DNA of 64,000 nucleotides, taken from positions 124,001-188,000 of the forward strand of contig OY288151.1 of NCBI GenBank assembly GCA_958439195.1, given 5' to 3'. The notes below the pieces were generated by a model. That model saw nothing but the letters and a program-made list of their open reading frames with translations. It had not been told where the DNA came from and did no database searches. The DNA is from an uncultured Paracoccaceae bacterium. GTDB lineage: Bacteria; Pseudomonadota; Alphaproteobacteria; Rhodobacterales; Rhodobacteraceae. The position numbers and the translations under genes were made by a program. Positions 44,793 to 53,133 of the stretch are shown here, piece by piece (within the stretch, counting starts at the first letter, position 1; each line of letters begins with the position of its first letter).

Positions 44793-44821
44793 GTGACATT
44801 CCCACCCCCAGCCGCTATAAA
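44793..44821 (+). promoter_or_regulatory. Predicted gyrB promoter
   Basis: GTGACA (44793-44798) and TATAAA (44816-44821) are separated by exactly 17 bases, close to the sigma-70 consensus. The boxes lie 29 bases before the gyrB ATG. Confidence 0.6.
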
Positions 44822-44850
44822 TCGCGGGCAATTCAAGGGATCACCAACCT

Positions 44851-47301
44851 ATGGCCGAAGCCGCGAAGAAACCCGCCGAATACGGCGCCGATTCCATCAA
44901 GGTTCTCAAAGGGTTAGAGGCGGTTCGCAAACGCCCCGGCATGTATATAGGCGACACCGACGATGGGTCGGGCCTGCACCACATGGTCTACGAAGTCGTC
45001 GACAACGGCATTGATGAGGCATTGGCCGGCCACGCCACCGCCGTTTCGGTGAAAATCCACGCGGATTCCAGCGTATCGGTCCGCGACAATGGCCGCGGCA
45101 TCCCCGTCGACATCCATCAGGAAGAGGGCGTCTCCGCGGCCGAGGTCATCATGACCCAGCTTCACGCAGGCGGCAAATTCAACAACACCGATGACAGTGG
45201 CAATGCCTACAAGGTGTCGGGCGGCCTGCACGGCGTGGGCGTGTCCGTCGTCAACGCCCTGTCGGAATGGCTGGAACTTACCGTTTGGCGGGATGAAACC
45301 GAATACCGCGCCCGCTTTGAACATGGGGAATGCGTCACCCATGTCCATCCTGTCGGCCCCGCCCCCGGCATGCGCGGCACGCAGGTGCGCTTTCTGGCCA
45401 GCGCCAAGACCAACATCCCCGATGGCACGTTTTCCAACCTCGATTACAGCTTCAAGACGCTGGAAAACCGCCTGCGCGAACTGGCCTTCCTCAATTCTGG
45501 TGTGCGGATCATCGTCGAAGACGAACGCCCCGCCGAACCCCTGCATACGGAACTGTTCTACGAAGGCGGCGTCCGCGAATACGTAAAATACCTTGATCGC
45601 TCCAAATCCTCGATCATGCCGGAACCGATCTACATGGTCGGTGAAAAGAACGGCATCGGCGTCGAAGTGGCGATGTGGTGGAATGACAGCTATCACGAAA
45701 ACGTCCTTCCCTTCACCAACAACATCCCGCAACGCGACGGCGGCACCCATATGGCGGGCTTTCGCGGCGCGCTGACCCGCACGATCAACGCCTATGCCCA
45801 ATCCTCTGGCATTGCGAAAAAGGAAAAGGTCGATTTCACCGGCGACGACGCCCGCGAAGGGCTGACCTGCGTCCTGTCGGTCAAGGTGCCCGATCCCAAA
45901 TTCTCCAGCCAGACCAAGGATAAGCTTGTCTCGTCCGAGGTGCGGCCCGCCGTCGAAAACCTGGTCAACGAAAAGCTGGCCGAATGGTTCGAAGAAAACC
46001 CGGCCAACGCCCGCATCATCGTGGGCAAGATCATCGAGGCGGCGCTGGCCCGCGAAGCCGCCCGCAAGGCGCGCGAACTCACCCGCCGCAAGACCGCGCT
46101 GGATGTGGCCTCCCTCCCCGGCAAACTGGCCGATTGCCAGGAACGCGATCCGGCTAAGTCCGAACTGTTCCTGGTCGAGGGTGACTCCGCAGGTGGCTCC
46201 GCCAAACAGGGCCGCTCGCGCGCCAATCAGGCTGTCTTGCCCCTGCGCGGCAAAATCCTGAACGTCGAACGCGCCCGCTTTGACCGGATGCTTGCCAGCC
46301 AGGAAATCGGCACCCTTATCACGGCGATGGGCACTGGCATCGGGCGTGACGAATTCGATGTGAAAAAACTGCGCTACCACAAGATCGTCATCATGACCGA
46401 TGCCGATGTCGACGGCGCACATATCCGCACGCTGTTGTTGACCTTCTTCTTCCGCCAGATGCCCGAAATCATCGAAGGTGGTTATCTCTACATCGCCCAA
46501 CCGCCGCTTTACAAAGTCGCGCGTGGCAAATCCGAGGTGTATCTGAAGGATCAGGCCGCGCTAGAGGATTACCTTGTCGAAATGGGCACGCAGGATGCTG
46601 TCCTGCGCCTGAATGACGGTCAGGAAATCGCCGGGAACGATCTTGCCCGCGTGCTAGAAGGCGCGCGGTCCTTCCGCCGCGTTCTGGATGCCTTTCCAAC
46701 CCATTACCCCCGCAATATCCTGGAACAGGCGGCCATCGCCGGGGCCTTTGATCCGGGCCGCGCCGACGCCGATCTTCAGGCCGTGGCCGATACGGTCGCC
46801 CGTCGCCTTGATCTGGTGGCCGCCGAATATGAAAAGGGCTGGACCGGCCGCATCACCCAGGACCACGGGATCCGCCTGTCGCGCATTCTGCGCGGGGTCG
46901 AAGAATTGCGCACCCTTGACGGTGCGGTCCTGCGGTCGGGCGAGGCGCGCAAACTTTCCTCCATCTCTGGCCCGCAGCGTGAATTCTACCGCGATCCCGC
47001 CCGCCTTGTGCGCAAGGACCGTGAACAGATCGTCCACGGCCCCACCGATCTGCTGAAAACCGTGCTGGCCGAAGGCGAAAAGGGCCTCTCGCTGCAACGC
47101 TACAAGGGGTTGGGCGAAATGAACCCGGAACAGCTTTGGGAAACCACGCTCGATCCCGATGCCCGCACCCTGTTGCAGGTCAAGGTGGACGATCTGGCCG
47201 AAGCCGATGACATCTTCACCAAACTGATGGGCGATGTCGTGGAACCCCGCCGCGAATTCATCCAGCAGAACGCGCTGAACGTCGAAAACCTCGACTTCTA
47301 A
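44851..47301 (+). CDS. gyrB: DNA gyrase subunit B
   Basis: 816 residues. GHKL ATPase domain: EVVDNGIDEALAG and GGLHGVGVSVVNALS. TOPRIM domain: VEGDSAGGSAKQGR and MTDADVDGAHIRTLLL. The C-terminal GyrA-interacting region ends QQNALNVENLDF. With GyrA it introduces negative supercoils using ATP and is the target of aminocoumarins. Length and motifs match the family. It has its own strong promoter. Its TAA overlaps the TAG of the convergent globin gene (CTAA, 47298-47301). Confidence 0.97.
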   Translation: MAEAAKKPAEYGADSIKVLKGLEAVRKRPGMYIGDTDDGSGLHHMVYEVVDNGIDEALAGHATAVSVKIHADSSVSVRDNGRGIPVDIHQEEGVSAAEVIMTQLHAGGKFNNTDDSGNAYKVSGGLHGVGVSVVNALSEWLELTVWRDETEYRARFEHGECVTHVHPVGPAPGMRGTQVRFLASAKTNIPDGTFSNLDYSFKTLENRLRELAFLNSGVRIIVEDERPAEPLHTELFYEGGVREYVKYLDRSKSSIMPEPIYMVGEKNGIGVEVAMWWNDSYHENVLPFTNNIPQRDGGTHMAGFRGALTRTINAYAQSSGIAKKEKVDFTGDDAREGLTCVLSVKVPDPKFSSQTKDKLVSSEVRPAVENLVNEKLAEWFEENPANARIIVGKIIEAALAREAARKARELTRRKTALDVASLPGKLADCQERDPAKSELFLVEGDSAGGSAKQGRSRANQAVLPLRGKILNVERARFDRMLASQEIGTLITAMGTGIGRDEFDVKKLRYHKIVIMTDADVDGAHIRTLLLTFFFRQMPEIIEGGYLYIAQPPLYKVARGKSEVYLKDQAALEDYLVEMGTQDAVLRLNDGQEIAGNDLARVLEGARSFRRVLDAFPTHYPRNILEQAAIAGAFDPGRADADLQAVADTVARRLDLVAAEYEKGWTGRITQDHGIRLSRILRGVEELRTLDGAVLRSGEARKLSSISGPQREFYRDPARLVRKDREQIVHGPTDLLKTVLAEGEKGLSLQRYKGLGEMNPEQLWETTLDPDARTLLQVKVDDLAEADDIFTKLMGDVVEPRREFIQQNALNVENLDF

Positions 47302-47678
47302 CAGTTCACCAATATCCGGGCGGCGCGGTCAAAAGCCGCGTCGATCCGCCCCCGCGCCGGCCCCTGGATGCCTATGTCATCCAGCGCGCGGCCCATGCAG
47401 GCCAGCCAATCCTCGGCATCCCTCTCACGGATCGGCACATGGGCATGAATCTCGCGCAGGTTCATATGCCCGTGTCGCTCTGCATAATACCGCCGCCCGC
47501 CAAAGAACCCGCTCAGGAAATCAAACTGTTCGGCCCGCACATGGGCAATCCCATGCCCCTGAAAATGCAGGTCCAGGATCCGCGCCCCCTCTGGTGCCGT
47601 CTCGATCAGGTCATAAAACCGCTCCACCAGCGCCCGCACGACCGGCTCTCCGCCGATCTCCTCCACCACGCTCGCCAT
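47298..47678 (-). CDS. Group II truncated hemoglobin
   Basis: 126 residues from ATG 47678, which has GGAGG 5 bases upstream; an ATG 12 bases earlier and a much longer frame are less likely. Globin landmarks are VERFYDLIETAP in the first helices, FGGRRYYAERHGH leading to the proximal-His region LREIHAHVPI, and DWLACMGRALDD with the conserved Trp of group II globins. Such proteins bind O2 or NO and often protect against oxidative or nitrosative stress. It is convergent with gyrB and has tRNA-Arg upstream on the same strand. Confidence 0.82.
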   Translation of the reverse strand: MASVVEEIGGEPVVRALVERFYDLIETAPEGARILDLHFQGHGIAHVRAEQFDFLSGFFGGRRYYAERHGHMNLREIHAHVPIRERDAEDWLACMGRALDDIGIQGPARGRIDAAFDRAARILVNC

Positions 47679-47774
47679 GCCAGCCTCCATCGCTGTTCCA
47701 TAAGGCACGCAGGGCAGGGCGCTGGTCAATGCGACACCCGCCCACGGCTCCGTTGAAACCGACATCTGTAAAAC

Positions 47775-47850
47775 TGGCGATCCCGGCAGGACTTGAACCT
47801 GCAACCTTCCCCTTAGGAGGGGGACGCTCTATCCGTTGAGCTACGGGACC
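47775..47850 (-). tRNA. tRNA-Arg (anticodon CCT)
   Basis: A 76-base cloverleaf on the - strand. The acceptor stem GGTCCCG/CGGGATC has one G-T pair, the D-arm is GCTC...GAGC, and the anticodon stem TCCCC/GGGGA holds loop CTCCTAA. The T-arm is GCAGG TTCAAGT CCTGC, with discriminator G and encoded CCA. It reads the rare AGG codon. Confidence 0.95.
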
Positions 47851-47908
47851 AACCGCCGCCTTGATGCGCGAAAACAGATTCCCGTGCAACCGTCGCGGTC
47901 AGGTGCGT

Positions 47909-47957
47909 TAAAAAAGAAAAAGGGGGAAGCGAATTTTTGGCCCACCGCTTCCCCCTT
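47909..47957 (-). terminator. Strong rho-independent terminator for an unassigned - strand transcript
   Basis: A perfect 12-bp stem (AAGGGGGAAGCG / CGCTTCCCCCTT) with a 14-base loop is followed, on the - strand, by a run of 11 T with one C. No recognised - strand gene lies upstream: 47958-48119 holds only the leader of the + strand LacI gene. A small RNA ending here is likely. Confidence 0.75.
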
Positions 47958-48119
47958 CATGTCCCTTGCGTCAGGTTTGAGAGCTTGCAGGACGCGCAGG
48001 ATATCGCCAGCACTGAAACAGCGGCTGTTAGCGGTAACATAACCCGGCATCGGCCCTTGGACAAGTCCCTTGTTTAGGTCTAACAATGGGTGCAACACGC
48101 GATTGCAGGACACCGCCCC

Positions 48120-49148
48120 GTGACAACCCCCCCCCGCTTCGATCCCCGCCGCACCCTTACCCTCCGCGACGTGTCCGAAGCCTCGGGTGTCAGCGAAATG
48201 ACCGTAAGCCGCGTCCTGCGCAACCGGGGCGACGTATCGGATGCCACCCGCGAACGGGTGTTAGAGGCGGCGCGCACCCTCGGCTACGTTCCCAACAAGA
48301 TCGCCGGGGCGTTGGCCTCCCAACGTGTCAACCTTGTGGGCGTCATCATCCCTTCGCTCTCCAACATGGTTTTCCCCGAAGTGTTGACCGGCATCTCTGA
48401 CACGTTGGAAGACACCGGCCTGCAACCCGTCGTCGGCGTCACCAATTACTCGCCCGAACGCGAGGAAACGGTGATCTATGAAATGCTGTCCTGGCGCCCC
48501 TCCGGCATGATCGTCGCGGGGCTGGAACACACCGATGCTGCCCGCGCCATGCTGGCCCAGGCTGGTATTCCGATCGTGGAAATCATGGATATTGACGGCA
48601 CCCCCGTCGACAGCGCGGTAGGCATCTCCCACCGCCGCGCCGGGCGCCAGATGGCAGAGGCGATCATCGCAGCAGGCTACCGCCGCATCGCTTTTCTTGG
48701 CACCATGATGCCCTACGACCATCGCGCGAAAAAGCGGCTTGAAGGGTTCGAAGATGCGCTGTCAAAAGCGGGCCTCACGCTTGCCGACCGCGAATTCTAT
48801 TCCGGCGGTTCTGCCCTTCTGAAGGGCCGCGAAATGACCGAGGCCGTCCTGAAACGCAGCCCGGACGTCGATTTCCTGTATTTCTCCAACGATATGATCG
48901 GGGCAGGGGGACTGCTCTACTGCTTGGCCCAGGGCATCGACGTGCCGGGAAAGATCGGCCTTGCCGGTTTCAACGGTGTCGAACTCCTCGACGGTCTGCC
49001 CCGCCGCCTTGCCACGATGGATGCATGCCGCCTTGAAATCGGCCGCCGCTCTGCCGAAATCATCGCAGGCAAGCACGAAGGCACCATCGGGGGCGAGGTG
49101 ATCGAACTTTTCCCAACCCTGCAACCGGGCGACACGATCCGCCGTTAG
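48120..49148 (+). CDS. LacI family regulator (GntR gluconate-repressor subgroup)
   Basis: 342 residues from GTG 48120 (AGGA 10 bases upstream); GTG 48090 is an alternative. The helix-turn-helix is LRDVSEASGVSEMTVSRVLRN, followed by the hinge LGYVPNKIAGALAS. The periplasmic-binding-like core has stretches (VIIPSLSNMVFPEVL, GIPIVEIMDIDG) that resemble E. coli GntR more than LacI. It should bind DNA until a sugar or sugar acid is present. No gluconate genes adjoin it, so its targets are elsewhere or in the nearby kinase cluster. Its TAG overlaps the mtaB TAA (TTAG). Confidence 0.87.
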   Translation: MTTPPRFDPRRTLTLRDVSEASGVSEMTVSRVLRNRGDVSDATRERVLEAARTLGYVPNKIAGALASQRVNLVGVIIPSLSNMVFPEVLTGISDTLEDTGLQPVVGVTNYSPEREETVIYEMLSWRPSGMIVAGLEHTDAARAMLAQAGIPIVEIMDIDGTPVDSAVGISHRRAGRQMAEAIIAAGYRRIAFLGTMMPYDHRAKKRLEGFEDALSKAGLTLADREFYSGGSALLKGREMTEAVLKRSPDVDFLYFSNDMIGAGGLLYCLAQGIDVPGKIGLAGFNGVELLDGLPRRLATMDACRLEIGRRSAEIIAGKHEGTIGGEVIELFPTLQPGDTIRR

Positions 49149-50410
49149 GCCACCAGCCGCCCGCCCGCGAACCCCGCAATCCGCGTCGTCACGATCTGCC
49201 CCTCCGGCTGATCCGTGCCGAAATCCACCTCCGCGAACTGCTCCGTCCGCCCCATGCGCGGCCCTTCCATCAGCACGCGATGCGAAACCCCCACCTGCGC
49301 CGCCAGATGCGCGGCCAGCGCCGCATCCCCCGCCGCCCGCAACCGCGCCGCGCGCTCCTTGATCACAGGCCCACGAACCTGTGGCATCCGCGCGGCAGGC
49401 GTCCCCTTGCGGGGCGAAAACGGAAACACATGCAGGAACGTCAGCCCGCAATCCCGCACCAGGTCGACAGACCGCTGGAACATTTCTTCCGTCTCGGTTG
49501 GAAAGCCCGCGATGATATCCGCCCCGAACACCATGTCGGGCCGCAACCGCCGCGCTTCCTCACAAAACCGGATCGCGTCATCCCGCAGATGCCGCCGCTT
49601 CATCCGCTTCAGGATCAGGTCATCGCCCGCCTGCAACGACAGGTGCAGATGCGGCATCAATCGCGGCTCTGTCGCAATCGCCCCCATCAACGCCTCATCC
49701 GCCTCGATGCTGTCGATCGACGAAATCCTGAGCCGCGCCAGATCGGGCACCAGCCGCAGGATGCGCATCACCAGATCGCCCAGACGCGGCGTCGCAGGCA
49801 AATCCGCCCCCCAGGACGTCAGGTCAACCCCGGTCAGCACCACCTCGTTGAACCCCTTGCCGACCAGCCGCTTGATCTGTTCCACCACCACGCCCGCAGG
49901 CACAGACCGCGAATTCCCACGGCCATAAGGGATGATGCAGAACGTGCAGCGATGGTCACACCCATTCTGCACCTGAACATAGGCCCGATGCCGCCCGAAC
50001 CCGTCAATCAGATGCCCCGCCGTCTCACGCACCGACATGATGTCATCGACCTGCACCTTCTCGGTCACGCCAATCAGGTCTGCGCCGGGAACGGGCGCGC
50101 GCAACCCCTGCCATGTGGCAGCCTGCATCTTTTCGGTATTCCCGATCACCCGCGCCACTTCGGGCATGGCGGCGAATGTCTCCGGCTCTGTCTGCGCGGC
50201 GCATCCCGTCACGATGATCGTCGCCCCCGGATGCTCCCGTGACAGTCGCCGAATTTCCTGCTTTGCCTTGCGCACGGCTTCCGCCGTCACCGCGCAGGTG
50301 TTCACCACGACGGCATTCTCCACCCCAGCAGCGGCGGAAAGCTCCTTCATCGCTTCCGTCTCATAGGCGTTCAGACGGCAGCCCAGCGTGGCAAAGACGG
50401 GCGCGTTCAT
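49145..50410 (-). CDS. mtaB: tRNA t6A37 methylthiotransferase
   Basis: 421 residues of the MiaB/MtaB radical-SAM family. Three N-terminal cysteines for the auxiliary cluster lie in ATLGCRLNAYE, VVNTCAVT and VTGCAAQ. The radical-SAM triad is CDHRCTFC. A C-terminal TRAM-like region follows. The NAYETEAMKEL start and the CAVTAEAVRKA stretch fit MtaB, which adds a methylthio group to t6A37 of ANN-reading tRNAs. Its ATG overlaps the dapF stop (ATGA), so both are one operon. Confidence 0.92.
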   Translation of the reverse strand: MNAPVFATLGCRLNAYETEAMKELSAAAGVENAVVVNTCAVTAEAVRKAKQEIRRLSREHPGATIIVTGCAAQTEPETFAAMPEVARVIGNTEKMQAATWQGLRAPVPGADLIGVTEKVQVDDIMSVRETAGHLIDGFGRHRAYVQVQNGCDHRCTFCIIPYGRGNSRSVPAGVVVEQIKRLVGKGFNEVVLTGVDLTSWGADLPATPRLGDLVMRILRLVPDLARLRISSIDSIEADEALMGAIATEPRLMPHLHLSLQAGDDLILKRMKRRHLRDDAIRFCEEARRLRPDMVFGADIIAGFPTETEEMFQRSVDLVRDCGLTFLHVFPFSPRKGTPAARMPQVRGPVIKERAARLRAAGDAALAAHLAAQVGVSHRVLMEGPRMGRTEQFAEVDFGTDQPEGQIVTTRIAGFAGGRLVA

Positions 50411-51246
50411 CCGACCGCCGCCACAAAATCCGCCGTCAAACGGCCATCAAACACATGCGCCACCGGCCCGGTCATCCAGACGCCATCCGCGCGCCAGTCG
50501 ATCTCCAGACGCCCGCCATCCACATCCATCACCACCCGCCGCCCGGTCAGCCCGCGCCGATGTGCCGCTACCGCCACCGCACAGGCGCCCGACCCACAGG
50601 CCAGCGTGATCCCCGTCCCCCGCTCCCACACCCGCATCCGCAGATGATCGGGCGCAATGACCGAAACGAATTCCACATTCGTGCGTGCCGGAAACAGCGG
50701 GTCATGCTCCACCATCGGCCCCCGCGCCGCCACATCCACCGCCTCGGCATCCGGCACAAAAAACACCGCATGGGGGTTGCCCATCCCCACCGCCACCGGA
50801 TCACCCTCCAGCGGCAGATGCAGCGTATCCATCTCCCGCGCCAGCGGCACCTCATCCCACTTCACTTGCGGCGCACCCATGTTGACGGACACCAGCCCAT
50901 CCCCCCGCCGCACCGCCGACAGCCCGCCGCGCGCGGTGATCAACGTCACCGCCTCGCGCCCCAACTGCCGCATCATGTAGTCTGATACACAGCGCGTCGC
51001 GTTGCCACAGGCCCCGGCCCGCGTCCCGTCACTGTTCCAGAAATCCAGTGCGAAATCGGCCCCCTCCGCATCGCGGATCTCGGCCAACTGGTCAAACCCG
51101 ACCCCCCGGTTCCGGTCGCCCAGCGCCCGCGCCAGCCCAGCCGTAACCATCGCCCCGCCCCCGCGCGAGTCGATGATGACAAAGTCATTGCCCAGCCCAT
51201 GCATTTTCATAAAGGCCAGGCCACCGAGGGGCCGTTGTTCCAACAT
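50407..51246 (-). CDS. dapF: Diaminopimelate epimerase
   Basis: 279 residues. The two catalytic cysteines are in ACGNATRC and LACGSGAC, and the N-terminus MKMHGLGNDFVIID is diagnostic. It converts LL- to meso-diaminopimelate for lysine and peptidoglycan. I use ATG 51246; ATG 51255 and a longer frame to 51324 are open but add nothing conserved. It is first in the dapF-mtaB operon, divergent from tRNA-Lys with under 100 bases between them. Confidence 0.95.
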   Translation of the reverse strand: MLEQRPLGGLAFMKMHGLGNDFVIIDSRGGGAMVTAGLARALGDRNRGVGFDQLAEIRDAEGADFALDFWNSDGTRAGACGNATRCVSDYMMRQLGREAVTLITARGGLSAVRRGDGLVSVNMGAPQVKWDEVPLAREMDTLHLPLEGDPVAVGMGNPHAVFFVPDAEAVDVAARGPMVEHDPLFPARTNVEFVSVIAPDHLRMRVWERGTGITLACGSGACAVAVAAHRRGLTGRRVVMDVDGGRLEIDWRADGVWMTGPVAHVFDGRLTADFVAAVG

Positions 51247-51341
51247 GCCCGCCATATACGCCCGAGCCTCGGATTTATCCAGACCCACACGGATTTTGCC
51301 CTTGACCCCCCCGCGCGTCGTCACTAATGACCGCCCTCGTG

Positions 51342-51417
51342 GGGCCGGTAGCTCAGTTGGTAGAGCAGCTGACTTTTAATCAGCGGGTCACAGGTTCGAA
51401 TCCTGTCCGGCTCACCA
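51342..51417 (+). tRNA. tRNA-Lys (anticodon TTT)
   Basis: A 76-base cloverleaf: acceptor GGGCCGG/CCGGCTC with one G-T pair, D-arm GCTC...GAGC, anticodon stem CTGA/TCAG region with loop CTTTTAA, T-arm CACAG GTTCGAA TCCTGT region, discriminator A and encoded CCA. Confidence 0.96.
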
Positions 51418-51518
51418 CTCACTCCCGAAACAGAGTCGACCAACGGCTTGTGGCAGATCATCGCCGCTGCGCGTTTCCTCGCTCGACAGCGCCGCGCCCC
51501 TGCGCCACACCCGATGGC

Positions 51519-51677
51519 ATGGCAATTTTCCTCGGCCTCGGAACGTTCCTCCTTGCCGCCTTCATGGCGATCCGGCTCTTGCCAAAACTGGTTGGGCTGG
51601 CCTTCTGGCTTGGGTCATCTGCCATCACCGGTGGTGCGGCCTTGGCCATCCTCTACCTGCTGTCGCAGGGCCGTTAA
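51519..51677 (+). CDS. Small membrane protein of unknown function
   Basis: 52 residues with two predicted helices (IFLGLGTFLLAAFMAIRLL and VGLAFWLGSSAITGGAALAILYLL, each summarised by its hydrophobic run). No known family recognised. The frame is open further upstream to 51327 through the tRNA, so the ATG start is a judgement. Its TAA overlaps the TAA of the convergent HAD gene by 4 bases, as seen in three other convergent pairs here, which supports it as a real gene. Confidence 0.5.
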   Translation: MAIFLGLGTFLLAAFMAIRLLPKLVGLAFWLGSSAITGGAALAILYLLSQGR

Positions 51678-52576
51678 GTGGTCGCCACCACCACATCCGG
51701 CACGATCCCCGACCGCGTGATGTAATCCCGCACATCCCGCCCCGCGAACAGCCCGTGATCGGCCACCAGCACCGCCCCCATCCCTGCCGCTTTGCCACCC
51801 AGCACATCGGTATGCAGCGTATCGCCCACCATCGCCAACCGTTCGGGCGGCAACCCCATCTGCGCGCAGACATCTGCGAAACCATCGGCAAAGGGCTTGC
51901 CATACCAAAGCACCTTGCCCCCGATGGCATCCAGCAGGTCATGCGCAAACAGCCCCGGCTCCTGCGAAAACCCGTCCTCGCGCGGGGCCACCAGATCGGG
52001 GTTCGCCACCACCACCGGGACAGGCCGCCGCGACAATGCCGCGATCAACCGCGCCTGCAACGCTGCCGTCCACCGCACCGATGACAGGAACAGCACCCCA
52101 TCCGCCACCTCGAACAGCGCAGGGTCCGCCACCGCATCCCCCACCCGCCCCGGAATATCGGCAAACCCGTCGCCCGCCGCCGCAATCGCCGCCCAATGCG
52201 CCCCCGGCATCAGCGCCCCGATCCGCGCCACGGCCACATCCCGACTGGACACCACCTCATGCGCCGCGAAATCGAACCCCAGCCGCCGGTATTTCTCCAA
52301 CGCCTCGGCCCGCGTATAGCTCGCCGCATTGGTCAGCACGCACAGCCGCTTGCCCCGCGCCCGCAACGCGGCCATCCGGGCCACCGCGCCGGGAATCGGC
52401 GTATCCCCCACGTTCAGCACTCCAAACGCATCCAGCACAAACCCATCCCACCGGTCCGCCACCGCGCCCAGATCGGGCGCAAACGCCGCCTCTGCCGCGA
52501 ATCGTGCAACCGGTAAACGGCCCCGCACCGCCTCATAGCGCCGAAACGCCGCCTCTGCGTCCTGCATCCCGATCAT
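51674..52576 (-). CDS. HAD-IIA (NagD/AraL-like) phosphatase-like protein
   Basis: 300 residues. Motif 1 is FVLDAFGVLNVG: the nucleophile Asp49 is present but the usual +2 general-acid Asp is Phe51. Motif 2 is LCVLTNAAS, the motif-3 Lys lies in LWYGKPFADGFADV and motif 4 is AMVGDTLHTDVLGG. The C2-type cap lies between. It resembles a HAD-IIA subgroup in which this position is aromatic. It would hydrolyse a small sugar or polyol phosphate if active. It is last in an operon with an SIS protein and a glycerol-1-phosphate dehydrogenase homologue, matching the AraL-AraM pairing known from B. subtilis. Confidence 0.85.
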   Translation of the reverse strand: MIGMQDAEAAFRRYEAVRGRLPVARFAAEAAFAPDLGAVADRWDGFVLDAFGVLNVGDTPIPGAVARMAALRARGKRLCVLTNAASYTRAEALEKYRRLGFDFAAHEVVSSRDVAVARIGALMPGAHWAAIAAAGDGFADIPGRVGDAVADPALFEVADGVLFLSSVRWTAALQARLIAALSRRPVPVVVANPDLVAPREDGFSQEPGLFAHDLLDAIGGKVLWYGKPFADGFADVCAQMGLPPERLAMVGDTLHTDVLGGKAAGMGAVLVADHGLFAGRDVRDYITRSGIVPDVVVATT

Positions 52577-53133
52577 TCCAGATTCGTGTGCCGCGCCCGC
52601 ATCGCCTGCGGCGAAACCCCAAGCCGTTCACGCAGCATCAGGATCAGCATCTCGAACACCAAAAACTGCGCCCCCTCGAACACCGATCCCATCGGCAAGA
52701 CACTCGTCACCGTCGGTCCCGTATCATCCGCCATCGTCTGCGCCGGGATCACCAGCGCCAGGTCGCTCGCCACCGGCACCGGCCCGTCCGGTTGCGCCGT
52801 GACGCACGCCACCCGTGCGCCATCCCGCCGCGCCACCCCGACCAGCGCCGCCACAGTTGACAAATCCCCCGGCCCCGCGCTGACCACCAGCAGGTCACCC
52901 ACCCCCACCGGCGGGCAGGACATATCCCCCACCACATGCGCATCCAGCCCCAGATGATACAGTCGCATCGCCAGCGCCCGCATCATCAACCCTTCGCGCC
53001 CCACGCCAAAGCACACCACCCGCCGCGCCGCCGCCATCTCCGCAACCCAGCCGGTCAGCGCCGCAGGGTCCACCCCCGCCGCCGCGGTCCGCAACTCCTC
53101 GGCTGCCCGCGCAACCTGTTCGACATAGCTCAT
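52573..53133 (-). CDS. SIS-domain sugar isomerase (HxlB-like)
   Basis: 186 residues, a single SIS domain (VVCFGVGREGLMMRALAMRL, VVSAGPGDLSTV). Size and layout fit 6-phospho-3-hexuloisomerase and related small phosphosugar isomerases. ATG 53133 overlaps the dehydrogenase stop (ATGA), and its own stop overlaps the HAD gene. The usual HxlA partner is absent, so it is unlikely to serve formaldehyde fixation. A role as phosphosugar isomerase in the neighbouring pathway is more likely. Confidence 0.83.
   Translation of the reverse strand: MSYVEQVARAAEELRTAAAGVDPAALTGWVAEMAAARRVVCFGVGREGLMMRALAMRLYHLGLDAHVVGDMSCPPVGVGDLLVVSAGPGDLSTVAALVGVARRDGARVACVTAQPDGPVPVASDLALVIPAQTMADDTGPTVTSVLPMGSVFEGAQFLVFEMLILMLRERLGVSPQAMRARHTNLE

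Noticed and set aside
44914..46500. 528-residue open frame antisense to gyrB
   Set aside because: gyrB on the other strand is unmistakable; the antisense product resembles nothing known.
47841..48113. 90-residue - strand open frame opposite the LacI-gene leader
   Set aside because: It reads straight through the strong terminator at 47909-47957 and into the tRNA-Arg gene, so it is unlikely to be translated as such. A shorter ORF starting near 48050 cannot be excluded, but a small RNA explains the terminator better.
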